Source: Cyprinodon diabolis (lineage: Eukaryota > Chordata > Actinopteri > Cyprinodontiformes > Cyprinodontidae). From it: a stretch of DNA of 64,000 nt. Made by a program: the position numbers and the translations under genes. This document shows, piece after piece, positions 11,101-24,078 of this stretch (position 1 is its first letter; each line of letters opens with the position of its first letter). Location: positions 3,832,341 through 3,896,340 of the forward strand of contig CM060065.1 in NCBI GenBank assembly GCA_030533445.1. The letters run 5' to 3'. Below the pieces are notes generated by a model, which was not told the DNA's origin, ran no database searches, and worked only from the letters and a program-made list of their open reading frames with translations.

Positions 11101-12816
11101 TGTCGGCAGCAGCGGGCACCATCAGCCACTCCGATGTCAGGCTCTGCAGGAAGCAGCGGGCACAATCAGCCACTCCGATGTCAGGCTCTGTCGGCAGCAG
11201 CGGGCACCATCAGACACTCCGATGTCAGGCTCTGCCGGCAGCAGCGCGCACCATCAGCCACTCCAATGTCAGGGCTCAGTCGGCAGCAACGGCCAACATC
11301 AGCCACTCCGATGTCAGGCTCTGTCGGCCCTCTGTCTGCAGCAGCAGGCACCATCAGCCACTCCGATGTCAGGCTCTGCCGGCAGCAGTAGCCACCATCA
11401 GCCACTCCGATGTCAGGCTCTGACGGCAGCAGCGGCCAACATCAGCCACTCCGATGTCAGGCTCTGTCGGCAGCAGCGGGCACCATCAGACACTCCGATG
11501 TCAGGCTCTGCCGGCAGCAGCGCGCACCATCAGCCACTCCAATGTCAGGGCTCAGTAGGCAGCAGCGGCCAACATCAGCCACTCCGATGTCAGGCTCTTC
11601 CGGCAGCAGTAGCCAACATCAGCCACTCCGATGTCAGGCTCTTCCGGCAGCAGTAGCCACCATCAGCCACTCCGATTTCAGGCTCTGCCGGCAGCAGCGG
11701 GCACCATCAGCCACTCCGATGTCAGGGCTCTGACGGCAGCAGCGGCCAACATCAGCCACTCCGATGTCAGGCTCTGCCTGCAGCAGCGGCCACCATCAGA
11801 CTCTCCGATGTCAGGCTCTGTCGGCAGCAGCGGGCACCATCAGACACTCCGATATCAGGCTCTGTCGGCAGCAGCGGGCACCATCAGACACTCCGATGTC
11901 AGGCTCTGCCGGCAGCAGTAGCCACAATCAGCCACTCCGATGTCAGGCTCTGCCGGCAGCAGCGGGCACCATCAGACTCTCCGATGTCAGGCTCTGTCGG
12001 CAGCAGCGGGCACCATCAGCCACTCCGATGTCAGGGCTCTGACGGCAGCAGCGGCCAACATCAGCCACTCCGATGTCAGGCTCTGCAGGAAGCAGCGGGC
12101 ACCATCAGCCACTCCGATGTCAGGCTCTGTCGGCAGCAGCGGGCACCATCAGCCACTCCAATGTCAGGCTCTGTCGGCAGCAGCGGGCACCATCAGACAC
12201 TCCGATGTCAGGCTCTGCCGGCAGCAGCGCGCACCATCAGCCACTCCAATGTCAGGCTCTGTCGGCAGCAGCGGGCACCATCAGACACTCCGATGTCAGG
12301 CTCTGTCGGCAGCAGCGGGCACCATCAGCCACTCCGATGTCAGGCTCTGTCGGCAGCAGCGGGCACCATCAGACACTCCGATGTCAGGCTCTGCCGGCAG
12401 CAGCGCGCACCATCAGCCACTCCAATGTCAGGGCTCAGTAGGCAGCAGCGGCCAACATCAGCCACTCCGATGTCAGGCTCTTCCGGCAGCAGTAGCCAAC
12501 ATCAGCCACTCCGATGTCAGGCTCTGTCGGCCCTCTGTCTGCAGCAGCAGGCACCATCAGCCACTCCGGTGTCAGGCTCTGCCGGCAGCAGTAGCCACCA
12601 TCAGCCACTCCGATGTCAGGACTCTGACGGCAGCAGCGGGCACCATCAGCCACTCCGATGTCAGGGCTCTGACGGCAGCAGCGGCCAACATCAGCCACTC
12701 CGATGTCAGGCTCTGCAGGAAGCAGCGGGCACCATCAGACACTCCGATGTCAGGCTCTGCCGGCAGCATCGCGCACCATCAGCCACTGCAATGTCAGGGC
12801 TGTGTCGGCAGCAGCG
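11101..12816 (+). repeat. Satellite block with recurring TCAGTAGG segments
   Basis: The distinctive TCAGTAGGCAGC variant occurs near 11556 and 12437, 881 bp apart, each followed by the CTCTTCCGG monomer. The surrounding monomers resemble those around 3231 and 6223, so this zone shares ancestry with the mosaic pair at 2986-7537. Variants CTGCAGGAAGC, CAGCGCGCACC and CAGCATCGCGC are present. Monomers of 55 bp occur near 11325 and 12526. Confidence 0.75.
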
Positions 12817-15800
12817 GGCACCATCAGCCACTCCGATGTCAGGCTCTGCAGGAAGCAGCGGCCAACATCAGCCACTCCGATGTCAGGCTCTTCCGGCAGC
12901 AGTAGCCAACATCAGCCACTCCGATGTCAGGCTCTGTCGGCCCTCTGTCTGCAGCAGCAGGCACCATCAGCCACTCCGGTGTCAGGCTCTGCCGGCAGCA
13001 GCGGCCACCATCAGACTCTCCGATGTCAGGCTCTGTCGGCAGCAGCGGGCACCATCAGACACTCCGATATCAGGCTCTGTCGGCAGCAGCGGGCACCATC
13101 AGACACTCCGATGTCAGGCTCTGCCGGCAGCAGTAGCCACAATCAGCCACTCCGATGTCAGGCTCTGCCGGCAGCAGAGGGCACCATCAGACTCTCCGAT
13201 GTCAGGCTCTGTCGGCAGCAGCGGGCACCATCAGCCACTCCGATGTCAGGGCTGTGTCGGCAGCAGCGGGCACCATCAGCCACTCCGATGTCAGGCTCTG
13301 CCGGCAGCAGCGGGCACCATCAGACACTCCGATGTCAGGCTGTCGGCAGCAGCGGGCACCATCAGACTCTCCGATGTCAGGCTGTGTCGGCAGCAGCGGG
13401 CACCATCAGCCATTCCGATGTCAGGCTCTGCCGGCAGCAGCGGGCACCATCAGCCACTCCGATGTCAGGGCTCTGACGGCAGCAGCGGCCAACATCAGCC
13501 ACTCCGATGTCAGGCTCTGCCGGCAGCAGCGGGCACCATCAGCCATTCCGATGTCAGGCTCTGCCGGCAGCAGCGGGCACCATCAGCCACTCCGATGTCA
13601 GGGCTGTGTCGGCAGCAGCGGGCACCATCAGCCATTCCGATGTCAGGCTCTGCCGGCAGCAGCGGGCACCATCAGTCACTCCGATGTCAGGCTCTGCCGG
13701 CAGCAGTAGCCACCATCAGCCACTCCGATTTCAGGCTCTGCCGGCAGCAGCGGGCACCATCAGCCACTCCGATGTCAGGGCTCTGACGGCAGCAGCGGCC
13801 AACATCAGCCACTCCGATGTCAGGCTCTGCCGGCAGCAGCGGGCACCATCAGCCATTCCGATGTCAGGCTCTGCCGGCAGCAGCGGGCACCATCAGCCAT
13901 TCCGATGTCAGGCTCTGCCGGCAGCAGCGGGCACCATCAGTCACTCCGATGTCAGGCTCTGCCGGCAGCAGTAGCCACCATCAGCCACTCCGATGTCAGG
14001 CTCTGCCGGCAGCAGCGGGCACCATCAGCCACTCCGATATCAGGCTCTGTCGGCAGCAGTAGCCACCATCAGCCACTCCGATGTCAGGCTCTGTCGGCAG
14101 CAGTAGCCACCATCAGCCACTCCGATGTCAGGCTCTGCCGGCAGCAGTAGCCACCATCAGCCACTCCGATGTCAGGCTCTGCCGGCAGCAGTAGCCACCA
14201 TCAGCCACTCCGATGTCAGGCTCTGCCGGCAGCAGTAGCCACCATCAGCCACTCCGATGTCAGGCTCTGCCGGCAGCAGTAGCCAACATCAGCCACTCCG
14301 ATGTCAGGGCTCTGTCTGCAGCAGCGGGCACCATCAGCCACTCCGATGTCAGGCTCTGTCAGCAGCAGCGGGCACCATCAGCCACTCCGATGTCAGGCTC
14401 TGTCGGCAGCAGTAGCCACCATCAGCCACTCCGATGTCAGGCTCTGTCGGCAGCAGTGGCCACCATCAGCCACTCCGATGTCAGGCTCTGTCGGCAGCAG
14501 TAGCCACCATCAGCCACTCCGATGTCAGGCTCTGTCGGCAGCAGCGGGCACCATCAGCCACTCCGATGTCAGGCTCTGCCGGCAGCAGCGGGCACCATCA
14601 GCCACTCCAATGTCAGGCTCTGTCGGCAGCAGTAGCCACTATCAGCCACTCCGATGTCAGGCTCTGCCGGCAGCAGTAGCCAACATCAGCCACTCCGATG
14701 TCAGGCTCTGCCGGCAGCAGTAGCCACCATCAGCCACTCCGATGTCAGGCTCTGCCGGCAGCAGCGGCCAACATCAGCCACTCCGATGTCAGGCTCTCTC
14801 GGCAGCAGCGGGCACCATCAGCCACTCCGATGTCAGGCTCTGTCGGCAGCAGTAGCCACCATAAGCCACTCCGATGTCAGGCTCTGTCGGCAGCAGTAGC
14901 CACCATCAGCCACTCCGATGTCAGGCTCTGTCAGCAGCAGCGGGCACCATCAGCCACTCCGATGTCAGGCTCTGCCGGCAGCAGCGGCCAACATCAGCCA
15001 CTCCGATGTCAGGCTCTGTCGGCAGCAGCGGCCAACATCAGCCACTGCAATGTCAGGCTCTGCCGGCAGCAGTAGCCAACATCAGCCACTCCAATGTCAG
15101 GCTCTGCCGGCAGCAGTAGCCAACATCAGCCACTCCAATGTCAGGCTCTGCCGGCAGCAGTAGCCAACATCAGCCACTCCAATGTCAGGGCTCTGTCGGC
15201 AGCAGCGGGCACCATCAGCCACTCCGATGTCAGGCTCTGCCGGCAGCAGTAGCCACCATCAGCCACTCCGATGTCAGGCTCTGCCGGCAGAAGTAGCCAC
15301 CATCAGCCACTCCAATGTCAGGGCTGTGTCGGCAGCAGCGGGCACCATCAGCCATTCCGATGTCAGGCTCTGCCGGCAGCAGCGGGCACCATCAGTCACT
15401 CCGATGTCAGGCTCTGTCGGCAGAAGTAGCCACCATCAGCCACTCCGATGTCAGGCTCTGGCGGCAGCAGCGGGCACCATCAGCCACTCCGATGTCAGGG
15501 CTCTGTCGGCAGCAGCGGGCATCATCAGCCACTCCGATGTCAGGGCTGTGTCGGCAGCAGCGGGCACCATCAGCCATTCCGATGTCAGGATCTGCCGGCA
15601 GCAGCGGGCACCATCAGTCACTCCGATGTCAGGCTCTGTCGGCAGAAGTAGCCACCATCAGCCACTCCGATGTCAGGGCTGTGTCGGCAGCAGCGGGCAC
15701 CATCAGCCATTCCGATGTCAGGATCTGCCGGCAGCAGCGGGCACCATCAGTCACTCCAATGTCAGGGCTGTATCGGCAGCAGCGGGCACCATCAGCCATT

Positions 15801-16057
15801 CCGATGTCAGGATCTGCCGGCAGCAGCGGGCACCATCAGTCACTCCGATGTCAGGCTCTGTCGGCAGAAGTAGCCACCATCAGCCACTCCGATGTCAGGC
15901 TCTGCCGGCAGCAGCGGGCACCATCAGCCACTCCGATGTCAGGGCTCTGTCGGCAGCAGCGGGCATCATCAGCCACTCCGATGTCTGGCTCTTTCGGCCC
16001 TCTGTCGGCAGCAGCGGCCAACATCAGCCAATCCGATGTCAGGCTCTGCCGGCAGCA
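12817..16057 (+). repeat. Large tandem duplication (3.3-3.5 kb), copy 1
   Basis: Monomer starts at 12924, 13155, 13507, 14213, 14434 and 14918 recur 3,332 bp downstream. Those at 15182, 15315, 15448, 15670 and 15892 recur 3,508 bp downstream. Distinctive shared variants include a 42-bp monomer (13332-13373), GGATCTGCC monomers near 15590-15820, GGCAGAAGTAGCC monomers, and a CTTTCGGCCC 55-bp monomer near 15990. The block moves from CGGGCAC-rich sequence into TAG-hinge-rich sequence (about 14.0-15.2 kb) and back. Confidence 0.92.
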
Positions 16058-16148
16058 GCGGGCACCATCAGCCACTCCGATATCAGGCTCTGTCGGCAGC
16101 AGTAGCCACCATCAGCCACTCCGATGTCAGGCTCTGTCGGCAGCAGTA
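16058..16148 (+). repeat. Junction monomers between the two large copies
   Basis: About two monomers here (a GATATC-type and TAG-hinge monomers) separate the end of detectable homology of copy 1 from the start of copy 2. The exact breakpoint cannot be fixed because neighbouring monomers are nearly identical. Confidence 0.6.
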
Positions 16149-19100
16149 GCCACCATCAGCCACTCCGATGTCAGGCTCTGCAGGAAGCAGCGGCCAACAT
16201 CAGCCACTCCGATGTCAGGCTCTTCCGGCAGCAGTAGCCAACATCAGCCACTCCGATGTCAGGCTCTGTCGGCCCTCTGTCTGCAGCAGCAGGCACCATC
16301 AGCCACTCCGGTGTCAGGCTCTGCCGGCAGCAGCGGCCACCATCAGACTCTCCGATGTCAGGCTCTGTCGGCAGCAGCGGGCACCATCAGACACTCCGAT
16401 ATCAGGCTCTGTCGGCAGCAGCGGGCACCATCAGACACTCCGATGTCAGGCTCTGCCGGCAGCAGTAGCCACAATCAGCCACTCCGATGTCAGGCTCTGC
16501 CGGCAGCAGAGGGCACCATCAGACTCTCCGATGTCAGGCTCTGTCGGCAGCAGCGGGCACCATCAGCCACTCCGATGTCAGGGCTGTGTCGGCAGCAGCG
16601 GGCACCATCAGCCACTCCGATGTCAGGCTCTGCCGGCAGCAGCGGGCACCATCAGACACTCCGATGTCAGGCTGTCGGCAGCAGCGGGCACCATCAGACT
16701 CTCCGATGTCAGGCTGTGTCGGCAGCAGCGGGCACCATCAGCCATTCCGATGTCAGGCTCTGCCGGCAGCAGCGGGCACCATCAGCCACTCCGATGTCAG
16801 GGCTCTGACGGCAGCAGCGGCCAACATCAGCCACTCCGATGTCAGGCTCTGCCGGCAGCAGCGGGCACCATCAGCCATTCCGATGTCAGGCTCTGCCGGC
16901 AGCAGCGGGCACCATCAGCCACTCCGATGTCAGGGCTGTGTCGGCAGCAGCGGGCACCATCAGCCATTCCGATGTCAGGCTCTGCCGGCAGCAGCGGGCA
17001 CCATCAGTCACTCCGATGTCAGGCTCTGCCGGCAGCAGTAGCCACCATCAGCCACTCCGATTTCAGGCTCTGCCGGCAGCAGCGGGCACCATCAGCCACT
17101 CCGATGTCAGGGCTCTGACGGCAGCAGCGGCCAACATCAGCCACTCCGATGTCAGGCTCTGCCGGCAGCAGCGGGCACCATCAGCCATTCCGATGTCAGG
17201 CTCTGCCGGCAGCAGCGGGCACCATCAGCCATTCCGATGTCAGGCTCTGCCGGCAGCAGCGGGCACCATCAGTCACTCCGATGTCAGGCTCTGCCGGCAG
17301 CAGTAGCCACCATCAGCCACTCCGATGTCAGGCTCTGCCGGCAGCAGCGGGCACCATCAGCCACTCCGATATCAGGCTCTGTCGGCAGCAGTAGCCACCA
17401 TCAGCCACTCCGATGTCAGGCTCTGTCGGCAGCAGTAGCCACCATCAGCCACTCCGATGTCAGGCTCTGCCGGCAGCAGTAGCCACCATCAGCCACTCCG
17501 ATGTCAGGCTCTGCCGGCAGCAGTAGCCACCATCAGCCACTCCGATGTCAGGCTCTGCCGGCAGCAGTAGCCACCATCAGCCACTCCGATGTCAGGCTCT
17601 GCCGGCAGCAGTAGCCAACATCAGCCACTCCGATGTCAGGGCTCTGTCTGCAGCAGCGGGCACCATCAGCCACTCCGATGTCAGGCTCTGTCAGCAGCAG
17701 CGGGCACCATCAGCCACTCCGATGTCAGGCTCTGTCGGCAGCAGTAGCCACCATCAGCCACTCCGATGTCAGGCTCTGTCGGCAGCAGTGGCCACCATCA
17801 GCCACTCCGATGTCAGGCTCTGTCGGCAGCAGTAGCCACCATCAGCCACTCCGATGTCAGGCTCTGTCGGCAGCAGCGGGCACCATCAGCCACTCCGATG
17901 TCAGGCTCTGCCGGCAGCAGCGGGCACCATCAGCCACTCCAATGTCAGGCTCTGTCGGCAGCAGTAGCCACTATCAGCCACTCCGATGTCAGGCTCTGCC
18001 GGCAGCAGTAGCCAACATCAGCCACTCCGATGTCAGGCTCTGCCGGCAGCAGTAGCCACCATCAGCCACTCCGATGTCAGGCTCTGCCGGCAGCAGCGGC
18101 CAACATCAGCCACTCCGATGTCAGGCTCTCTCGGCAGCAGCGGGCACCATCAGCCACTCCGATGTCAGGCTCTGTCGGCAGCAGTAGCCACCATAAGCCA
18201 CTCCGATGTCAGGCTCTGTCGGCAGCAGTAGCCACCATCAGCCACTCCGATGTCAGGCTCTGTCAGCAGCAGCGGGCACCATCAGCCACTCCGATGTCAG
18301 GCTCTGCCGGCAGCAGTAGCCACCATCAGCCACTCCGATGTCAGGCTCTGCCTGCAGCAGCGGGCACAATCAGCCACTCCGATGTCAGGCTCTGCCGGCA
18401 GCAGTAGCCAACATCAGCCACTCCGATGTCAGGCTCTGCCGGCAGCAGTAGCCAACATCAGCCACTCCGATGTCAGGCTCTGCCGGCAGCAGCGGCCAAC
18501 ATCAGCCACTCCGATGTCAGGCTCTGTCGGCAGCAGCGGCCAACATCAGCCACTGCAATGTCAGGCTCTGCCGGCAGCAGTAGCCAACATCAGCCACTCC
18601 AATGTCAGGCTCTGCCGGCAGCAGTAGCCAACATCAGCCACTCCAATGTCAGGCTCTGCCGGCAGCAGTAGCCAACATCAGCCACTCCAATGTCAGGGCT
18701 CTGTCGGCAGCAGCGGGCACCATCAGCCACTCCGATGTCAGGCTCTGCCGGCAGCAGTAGCCACCATCAGCCACTCCGATGTCAGGCTCTGCCGGCAGAA
18801 GTAGCCACCATCAGCCACTCCAATGTCAGGGCTGTGTCGGCAGCAGCGGGCACCATCAGCCATTCCGATGTCAGGCTCTGCCGGCAGCAGCGGGCACCAT
18901 CAGTCACTCCGATGTCAGGCTCTGTCGGCAGAAGTAGCCACCATCAGCCACTCCGATGTCAGGCTCTGGCGGCAGCAGCGGGCACCATCAGCCACTCCGA
19001 TGTCAGGGCTCTGTCGGCAGCAGCGGGCATCATCAGCCACTCCGATGTCAGGGCTGTGTCGGCAGCAGCGGGCACCATCAGCCATTCCGATGTCAGGATC

Positions 19101-19565
19101 TGCCGGCAGCAGCGGGCACCATCAGTCACTCCGATGTCAGGCTCTGTCGGCAGAAGTAGCCACCATCAGCCACTCCGATGTCAGGGCTGTGTCGGCAGCA
19201 GCGGGCACCATCAGCCATTCCGATGTCAGGATCTGCCGGCAGCAGCGGGCACCATCAGTCACTCCAATGTCAGGGCTGTATCGGCAGCAGCGGGCACCAT
19301 CAGCCATTCCGATGTCAGGATCTGCCGGCAGCAGCGGGCACCATCAGTCACTCCGATGTCAGGCTCTGTCGGCAGAAGTAGCCACCATCAGCCACTCCGA
19401 TGTCAGGCTCTGCCGGCAGCAGCGGGCACCATCAGCCACTCCGATGTCAGGGCTCTGTCGGCAGCAGCGGGCATCATCAGCCACTCCGATGTCTGGCTCT
19501 TTCGGCCCTCTGTCGGCAGCAGCGGCCAACATCAGCCAATCCGATGTCAGGCTCTGCCGGCAGCA
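16149..19565 (+). repeat. Large tandem duplication (3.3-3.5 kb), copy 2
   Basis: This is a near-identical copy of 12817-16057. The offset changes from 3,332 to 3,508 bp because copy 2 holds an extra 176 bp (exactly four monomers) at about 18310-18485, containing TAGCCAC, CTGCAGCAGCGGGCACAATC and TAGCCAA monomers. Homology ends near 19566, where copy 2 passes into a TAGCCAA monomer while copy 1 has a CGGGCAC monomer. Confidence 0.92.
18310..18485 (+). repeat. Four-monomer (176-bp) insertion within copy 2
   Basis: This segment is present in copy 2 (16149-19565) but absent at the equivalent place (about 14978) in copy 1. Its length is exactly 4 x 44 bp, as expected for unequal exchange or slippage in register. 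It could equally be a deletion from copy 1; direction cannot be judged without an outgroup. Confidence 0.75.
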
Positions 19566-22446
19566 GTAGCCAACATCAGCCACTCCGATGTCAGGCTCTG
19601 CAGGCAGCAGCGGGCACCATCAGCCACTGCGATGTCAGGCTCTGTCGGCAGCAGTAGCCACCATCAGCCACTCCGATGTCAGGCTCTGCCGGCAGCCGCG
19701 GGCACCATCAGCCAGTCCGATGTCAGGGCTCTGACGGCAGCAGCGGCCAACATCAGCCACTCCGATGTCAGGCTCTGCAGGCAGCAGCGGGCACCATCAG
19801 CTATTTCGCTGTCAAGCTCTGCCGGCAGCAGCGGGCACCATCAGCCACTCCGATGTCAGGCTCTGCCGGCAGCAGCGGGCACCATCAGCCACTCCGATGT
19901 CAGGCTCTGCCGGCAGCAAAGGGCACCATCAGCCAGTCCGATGTCAGGGCTCTGACGGCAGCAGCGGCCAACATCCGCCACTCCGATGTCAGGCTCTGCC
20001 GGCAGCAGTAGCCAACATCAGCCACTCCGATGTCAGGCTCTGCCGGCAGCAGTAGCCAACATCAGCCACTCCGATGTCAGGCTCTGCCGGCAGCAGTAGC
20101 CAACATCAGCCACTCCGATGTCAGGGCTCTGACGGCAGCAGCGGGCACCTTCAGCCACTCCGATGTCAGGCTCTGCCGGCAGCAGTAGCCAACATCATCC
20201 ACTCCGTTGTCAGGGCTCTGACGGCAGCAGCGGCCAATATCAGCCACTCCGATGTCAGGCTCTGCCGGCAGCAGTAGCCAACATCAGCCACTCCGATGTC
20301 AGGCTCTGCAGGAAGAAGCGGGCACCATCAGCCACTCCGATGTCAGGCTCTGTCGGCAGCAGCGCGCACCATCAGCCACTCCAATGTCAGGCTCTGCCGG
20401 CAGCAGCGCGCACCATCAGCCACTCCAATGTCAGGGCTCTGTCGGCAGCAGCGGCCAACATCAGCCACTCCGATGTCAGGCTCTGTCGGCCCTCTGTCTG
20501 CAGCAGCGGGCACCATCAGCCACTCCGATGTCAGGGCTCTGACGGCAGCAGCGGCCAACATCAGCCACTCCGATGTCAGGCTCTGCCGGCAGCAGTAGCC
20601 AACATCAGCCACTCCGATGTCAGGCTCTGCAGGCAGCAGCGGGCACCATCAGCCAGTCCGATGTCAGGGCTCTGACGGCAGCAGCGGCCAACATCAGCCA
20701 CTCCGATGTCAGGCTCTGCCGGCAGCAGTAGCCAACATCAGCCACTCCGATGTCAGGCTCTGCAGGTAGCAGCGGGCACCATCAGTCACTCCGATGTCAG
20801 GCTCTGTCGGCAGCAGTAGCCAACATCAGCCACTCCGATGTCAGGCTCTGCAGGCAGCAGCGGGCACCATCAGCCATTCCGATGTCAGGCTCTGCCGGCA
20901 GCAGTAGCCACCATCAGCCACTCCGATGTCAGGCTCTGCCGGCAGCAGCGGGCACCATCAGCCACTCCGATGTCAGGCTCTGCCGGCAGCAGCAGGCACC
21001 ATCAGCCAATCCGATGTCAGGCTCTGTCGGCAGCAGCGGGCAACATCAGCCACTCCGATGTCAGGCTCTGCCGGCAGCAGCGGGCACCATCAGCCACTCC
21101 GATGTCAGGCTCTGTCGGCAGCAGCGGGCACCATCAGCCACTCCGATGTCAGGCTCTGCCGGCAGCAGCGGGCACCATCAGCCACTCCGATGTCAGGCTC
21201 TGCCGGCAGCAGCGGGCACCATCAGCCACTCCGATGTCAGGCTCTGCCGCCAGCAGCGGGCACCATCAGCCACTCCCATGTCAGGCTCTGCCGGCAGCAG
21301 CGGGCACCATCAGCCACTCCGATGTCAGGCTCTGCCGCCAGCAGCGGGCACCATAAGCAACTCCGATGTCAGGCTCTGCCGGCAGCAGCGGGCACCATCA
21401 GCCACTCCGATGTCAGGCTCTGCCGCCAGCAGCGGGCACCATCAGCCACTCCGATGTCAGTCTCTGACGGCAGCAGTGGGCACCATCAGCCACTCCGATG
21501 TCAGGCTCTGCCGGCAGCAGTGGGCACCATCAGCCACTCCGATGTCAGGCTATGTCGGCAGCAGCGGGCACCATCAGCCACTCCGATGTCAGGCTCTGTC
21601 GGCAGCAGTAGCCACCATCAGCCACTCCGATGTCAGGCTCTGTCGGCAGCAGTGGCCACCATTAGCCACTCCGATGTCAGGCTCTGTCGGCAGCAGCGGG
21701 CACCATCAGCCACTCCGATGTCAGGGCTCTGTCGGCAGCAGCGGGCACCATCAGCCACTCCGATGTCAGGCTCTGTCGGCCCTCTGTCGGCAGCAGCGGC
21801 CAACATCAGCCACTCCGATGTCAGGCTCTGCCGGCAGCACTAGCCAACATCAGCCACTCCGATGTATGGCTCTGCCGGCAGCAGCGGGCACCATCAGCCA
21901 CTCCGATGTCAGGCTCTGCAGGCAGCAGTAGCCAACATCAGCCACTCCGATGTCAGGCTCTGCAGGCAGCAGCGGGCACCATCAGCCATTCCGATGTCAG
22001 GACTCTGTCGGCAGCAGCGGGCACCATCAGCCACTCCGATGTCAGGCTCTGCAGGCAGCAGCGGGCACCATCAGCCATTCCGATGTCAGGACTCTGTCGG
22101 CAGCAGCGGGCACCATCAGCCATTCCGATGTCAGGCTCTGCCGGCAGCAGCGGGCACCATCAGCCACTCCGATGTCAGGACTCTGTCGGCAGCAGCGGGC
22201 ACCATCAGCCACTCCGATGTCAGGCTCTGTCAGCCCTCTGTCGGCAGAAGCGGGCACCATCAGTCACTCCGATGTCAGGCTCTGCCGGCAGCAGTAGCCA
22301 CCATCAGCCACTCCGATGTCAGGCTCTGCCGGCAGCAGTAGCCACCATCAGCCACTCTGATGTCAGGCTCTGCCGGCAGCAGCGGGCACCATCAGCCACT
22401 CCGATGTCAGGCTCTGCAGGCAGCAGCGGGCACCATCAGCCACTCC
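19566..22446 (+). repeat. Satellite block without a clear higher-order unit
   Basis: This zone mixes 44- and 45-bp monomers with many singletons: GGCAGCCGCGGGC near 19693, a heavily substituted monomer ending CAGCTATTTCGCTGTCAAGC near 19800, CATCATCCACTCCGTTG near 20195, and GATGTATGGC near 21863. Monomers with CTGCCGCCAGCAG are frequent near 21250, 21335 and 21425. From 20.9 to 21.5 kb the array is a nearly pure run of CGGGCAC monomers. Monomers of 55 bp lie near 20487, 21778 and 22231. Confidence 0.75.
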
Positions 22447-23326
22447 GATGTCAGGCTCTGTCGGCAGCAGTGGGCACCATCAGCCACTCCGATGTCAGGC
22501 TCTGTCGGCAGCAGTAGCCACCATCAGCCACTCCGATGTCAGGCTCTGCCGGCAGCAGTAGCCACCATCAGCCACTCCGATGTCAGGCTCTGCCGGCAGC
22601 AGCGGGCACCATCAGCCACTCCGATGTCAGGCTCTGCAGGCAGCAGCGGGCACCATCAGCCATTCCGATGTCAGGCTCTGCCGGCAGCAGCGGGCACCAT
22701 CACCCACTCCGATGTCAGGCTCTGCCGGCAGCAGCGGGCACCATCAGCCACTCCCATGTCAGGCTCTGCCGGCAGCTGCGGGCACCATCAGCAACTCCGA
22801 TGTCAGGCTCTGCCGGCAGCAGCGGGCACCATCAGCCACTCCGATGTCAGGCTCTGCCGCCAGCAGCGGGCACCATCAGCCACTCCGATGTCAGGCTCTG
22901 CCGGCAGCAGCGGGCACCATCAGCCACTCCGATGTCAGGCTCTGTCGGCAGCAGTAGCCACCATCAGCCACTCCGATGTCAGGCTCTGCCGGCAGCAGCG
23001 GGCACCTTCAGCCACTCCGATGTCAGGCTCTGCCGGCAGCAGTGGGCACCATCAGCCACTCCGATGCCAGGCTCTGTCGGCAGCAGTAGCCACCATCAGC
23101 CACTCCGATGTCAGGCTCTGCAGGCAGCAGCGGGCACCATCAGCCACTCCGATGTCAGGCTCTGTCGGCAGCAGCGGGCACCATCAGCCACTCCGATGTC
23201 AGGCTCTGTCGGCAGCAGCGGGCACCATCAGCCACTCCGATGTCAGGCTCTGCAGGCAGCAGCGGGCACCATCAGCCACTCCGATGTCAGGCTCTGTCGG
23301 CAGCAGCGGGCACCATCAGACACTAA
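22447..23326 (+). repeat. 880-bp higher-order unit, copy 1
   Basis: The unit is exactly 20 monomers of 44 bp with no net indels. Monomer starts at 22536 and 22580 recur at 23416 and 23460. Private markers shared with copy 2 are CATCACCCACTCC, ACTCCCATG, GGCAGCTGCGGGC and CAGCAACTCC, all in the same order. The unit ends with the rare ACTAAGATG monomer boundary near 23323. Confidence 0.9.
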
Positions 23327-24078
23327 GATGTCAGGCTCTGTCGGCAGCAGTGGGCACCATCAGCCACTCCGATGTCAGGCTCTGTCGGCAGCAGTAGCCA
23401 CCATCAGCCACTCCGATGTCAGGCTCTGCCGGCAGCAGTAGCCACCATCAGCCACTCCGATGTCAGGCTCTGCCGGCAGCAGCGGGCACCATCAGCCACT
23501 CCGATGTCAGGCTCTGCAGGCAGCAGCGGGCACCATCAGCCATTCCGATGTCAGGCTCTGCCGGCAGCAGCGGGCACCATCACCCACTCCGATGTCAGGC
23601 TCTGCCGGCAGCAGCGGGCACCATCAGCCACTCCCATGTCAGGCTCTGCCGGCAGCTGCGGGCACCATCAGCAACTCCGATGTCAGGCTCTGCCGGCAGC
23701 AGCGGGCACCATCAGCCACTCCGATGTCAGGCTCTGCCGCCAGCAGCGGGCACCATCAGCCACTCCGATGTCAGGCTCTGCCGGCAGCAGCGGGCACCAT
23801 CAGCCACTCCGATGTCAGGCTCTGTCGGCAGCAGTAGCCACCATCAGCCACTCCGATGTCAGGCTCTGCCGGCAGCAGCGGGCACCTTCAGCCACTCCGA
23901 TGTCAGGCTCTGCCGGCAGCAGTGGGCACCATCAGCCACTCCGATGTCAGGCTCTGTCGGCAGCAGCGGGCACCATCAGCCACTCCGATGTCAGGCTCTG
24001 CAGGCAGCAGCGGGCACCATCAGCCACTCCGATGTCAGGCTCTGTCGGCAGCAGCGGGCACCATCAGACACTAAGATG
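23327..24078 (+). repeat. 880-bp higher-order unit, copy 2, shortened by three monomers
   Basis: This unit follows copy 1 directly with the same marker order and again ends at an ACTAAGATG boundary near 24071. The two ACTAAG boundaries are 748 bp apart instead of 880, so 132 bp (three monomers) present in copy 1 around 23075-23206 are missing here. A further T-to-C difference separates the copies (GATGCCAGG near 23065 only in copy 1). Confidence 0.9.
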
